Assembly (NCBI RefSeq): GCF_016811235.1
Contig: NZ_JAFBID010000044.1
Span: 1 to 48,361 of the forward strand
From: Microvirga arabica
GTDB taxonomy: Bacteria; Pseudomonadota; Alphaproteobacteria; Rhizobiales; Beijerinckiaceae
DNA length: 48,361 nt
Direction of reading: 5' to 3'
Position numbers and translations under genes: made by a program. Of this stretch, positions 47,023 to 48,361 are shown one piece after another. The notes under the pieces were generated by a model. That model searched no databases. It worked only from the letters and a program-made list of their open reading frames with translations, and had not been told where the DNA came from. The stretch's first letter is position 1, and each line of letters opens with the position of its first letter.

Positions 47023-48012
47023 ATGTCAAGCAGCGCCACACAAAATGTTCTCGATCTGGTCCTGCCCGGCGCGGACGACACCCGGCGCGAAGCGATGGTG
47101 TGGCTCGCCTCGCTGGCCAAGGAGCGGCGGCTTTCGGCAAAGACCGTCGAGGCCTATGCCCGGGATCTGCGCCAATTCCTTAGCTTTTTGACAAACCATC
47201 TCGGAGAGCCGCCTTCCGTCGAAGGAATCTTGGGCCTGAAGCCCCTCGACATCCGGGCATTCCTCGCTGCCCGGCGCATGGATTCGGTGGGTAGCCGCTC
47301 GCTCATGCGCCAGCTCGCGGCGCTTCGCTCCTTCGCCCGGCACCTGGAGCGAGAGGGCCATGGCACCGCCTCGGCCTTTGCGGCGATTCGCACCCCGAAG
47401 GTGGAGAAGAACCTGCCGCGCCCGCTCTCCGCCTCCTCGGCCGTCGCTGTCACGGACGCGGAGACCCGGGCGTCCGAGAACCGCAAGCCCTGGATCCTGG
47501 CCAGGGATGCGGCGGTGTTGTCCCTGCTCTACGGGGCAGGCCTGCGCATTTCCGAAGCGCTGGGCCTGCAGCGGCGGGATGCGCCCGTGAACGGGCTCGA
47601 TGCCATCACGGTCACCGGCAAGGGGGCTAAGATGCGCAGCGTGCCGGTGATCCCTCCGATCCAGCGGGCAGTCGAGGAGTACCTCGCGCTCTGCCCCTAT
47701 GCGATCCCGCCGGAGGGACCGCTCTTCGTCGGCGCCCGCGGCGGGCGGCTCTCACCCCGGATTATCCAGCTCGCCGTGGAAGAGCTGCGCGGCGCGCTCG
47801 GCCTTCCGGACAGTGCCACGCCGCATGCTCTGCGCCATTCCTTTGCCACGCATCTGCTCGCCAAGGGCGGCGACCTGCGCGGCATTCAGGAGCTTCTGGG
47901 CCACGCCTCGCTCTCGACCACGCAGCTCTACACGAAGGTGGATGCGGCCCGGCTGATGGATGCATTCAATGCGGCGCATCCTAGGGCTAGGCTGAAGCAG
48001 GGCGGCAAATAG
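47023..48012 (+). CDS. xerC: Tyrosine recombinase XerC
   Basis: The 329-aa site-specific recombinase resolves chromosome dimers at dif with XerD. The N-terminal SAM-like core-binding domain (about 20-110, LSAKTVEAYARDLRQFLSFL) and C-terminal catalytic domain are complete. Arg175 (GLRISEAL), Lys200 (TGKGAKMR), His268 and Arg271 (HALRHSFATHLL), His294 (LLGHASLSTTQLY) and nucleophile Tyr303 are all present. XerC rather than XerD is chosen from the divergent priA context and general similarity; XerD cannot be excluded. ATG 47014 would add three residues. GGGA just before 47023 is only a weak ribosome site. No integrase-type cargo or att sites are near, so it is a housekeeping enzyme. Confidence 0.9.
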   Translation: MSSSATQNVLDLVLPGADDTRREAMVWLASLAKERRLSAKTVEAYARDLRQFLSFLTNHLGEPPSVEGILGLKPLDIRAFLAARRMDSVGSRSLMRQLAALRSFARHLEREGHGTASAFAAIRTPKVEKNLPRPLSASSAVAVTDAETRASENRKPWILARDAAVLSLLYGAGLRISEALGLQRRDAPVNGLDAITVTGKGAKMRSVPVIPPIQRAVEEYLALCPYAIPPEGPLFVGARGGRLSPRIIQLAVEELRGALGLPDSATPHALRHSFATHLLAKGGDLRGIQELLGHASLSTTQLYTKVDAARLMDAFNAAHPRARLKQGGK

Positions 48013-48015
48013 AGG

Positions 48016-48054
48016 GTCATCCCGGACGGAGCGCAGCGGAGGTCCGGGATCGCG
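48016..48054. repeat. REP-like palindrome after xerC
   Basis: GTCATCCCGGAC...GTCCGGGATCGCG, with perfect 10-bp arms around a 15-base centre (CGGAGCGCAGCGGAG-like). It has the same head as the repeat between cobS and cobT. It starts 4 bases past the xerC stop. Confidence 0.8.
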
Positions 48055-48084
48055 TGCAGAATGGGGCACTTAATCCCCACGGCT

Positions 48085-48110
48085 GTCATCCCCGCGCAGG
48101 CGGGGATCCA
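48085..48110. repeat. Short palindrome of the GTCATCCCCGCGCAGGCGGGGATCC type
   Basis: ATCCCCGC / GCGGGGAT with a 4-base loop, starting with GTC and ending with CCA. This is a second repeat family, nested between two REP-like units of inverse orientation. Confidence 0.75.
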
Positions 48111-48226
48111 GAACCGCCGCATCTCATGGACGGCGATCAGCGTTGCGCCTTGTCCGGCACCGTCGGCGGTCATGAATCCCGAGCTCGGCTGAAGCCGCCC
48201 CGGATGACAGTGCTGGGCTGGTTTGT

Positions 48227-48260
48227 GCGATCCCGGATCGGCTTTGCCGTCCGGGATGAC
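48227..48260. repeat. REP-like palindrome, inverse to the copy at 48016
   Basis: GATCCCGGA...TCCGGGATGAC, the reverse orientation of the unit at 48016-48054. Together they frame about 170 bases in which I see no gene, only another partial head (CCCCGGATGACA, near 48199-48210). Confidence 0.75.
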
Positions 48261-48276
48261 GCTGTTGGTTGGCTTG

Positions 48277-48361
48277 TCAAAGATCCAGCACCTGTGGGCC
48301 CGCAGCGGGTGCTGCGAGCCTGAAGGTGTCGAGGGAGGCGTTTAGGGCAGCCCGGCTCGAT
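48277..48361 (-). CDS. 3' end of a minus-strand gene cut by the window edge
   Basis: A frame open through the right edge ends at TGA 48277-48279. Its last residues, ALNASLDTFRLAAPAAGPQV then LDL, have the composition and third-position GC of coding sequence and no internal stop. Twenty-seven codons are too few for identification. If real it converges on xerC across the repeat cluster. Confidence 0.4.
   Translation of the reverse strand, partial: SSRAALNASLDTFRLAAPAAGPQVLDL

Noticed and set aside
44672..47191. Plus-strand frame of 839 codons opposite priA
   Set aside because: Antisense shadow; priA motifs on the other strand are complete.
47023..48012. Integrase of a genomic island
   Set aside because: The protein looks like housekeeping XerC, is divergent from priA, and no attachment-site repeat, tRNA target or cargo is next to it.

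Overview
The window is a GC-rich, gene-dense stretch of chromosomal DNA from an alphaproteobacterium. Gene content and order (rpoH2-type sigma factor, carD, fdxA, a Suv3-like helicase, rpmB, cobST beside a J-domain gene, priA upstream of atpHAGDC, putA with a divergent Lrp/AsnC gene) point to the order Hyphomicrobiales. A Methylobacteriaceae/Microvirga-like genus is my best guess, but no marker here fixes it. I see no prophage, plasmid, CRISPR array or insertion sequence. Most genes are housekeeping, and the novelty lies in degenerate or fused proteins, small ORFs and intergenic repeats.

Left part (1-9150): a membrane-anchored two-component protein whose ATPase domain has lost its key residues (-), a secreted GH3 glycosidase (+), a DUF1275 membrane protein, a DUF1206 membrane protein with a possible general-stress promoter, tRNA-Arg(CCT) (-), three small proteins (two translationally coupled), a secreted nuclease-fold protein and an M48 lipoprotein protease.

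Central block (9228-22534): mostly minus strand, in transcription order J-domain protein, cobS, cobT, a Tat-exported phytase-esterase-like protein; then DUF3108, Suv3-like helicase, S4 RNA-binding protein, fdxA, carD and rpoH2. rpmB and a queuosine-precursor-type transporter, and bolA, lie on the plus strand.

Metabolic/transport block (22658-38934): an SCP2-type thiolase, a LOG phosphoribohydrolase, a redoxin/2OG-oxygenase fusion that appears to have lost catalytic residues in both halves, two EamA transporters, a D-Ala-D-Ala carboxypeptidase, a His-rich CobW/COG0523 GTPase, a NitT/TauT-type ABC importer whose binding-protein gene is cut off from ATPase and permease by a terminator, a TerC protein, a proline module (Lrp/AsnC regulator divergent from bifunctional putA) and a 2H phosphoesterase.

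Right part (38992-48361): the F1 ATP synthase operon atpHAGDC (-) behind a histidine phosphatase and priA, a tyrosine recombinase (xerC-like, +) divergent from priA, a cluster of REP-like palindromes, and what looks like the 3' end of another minus-strand gene.

REP/BIME-like palindromes of several families sit in many intergenic gaps, including two inside operons (cobS-cobT and atpD-atpC).
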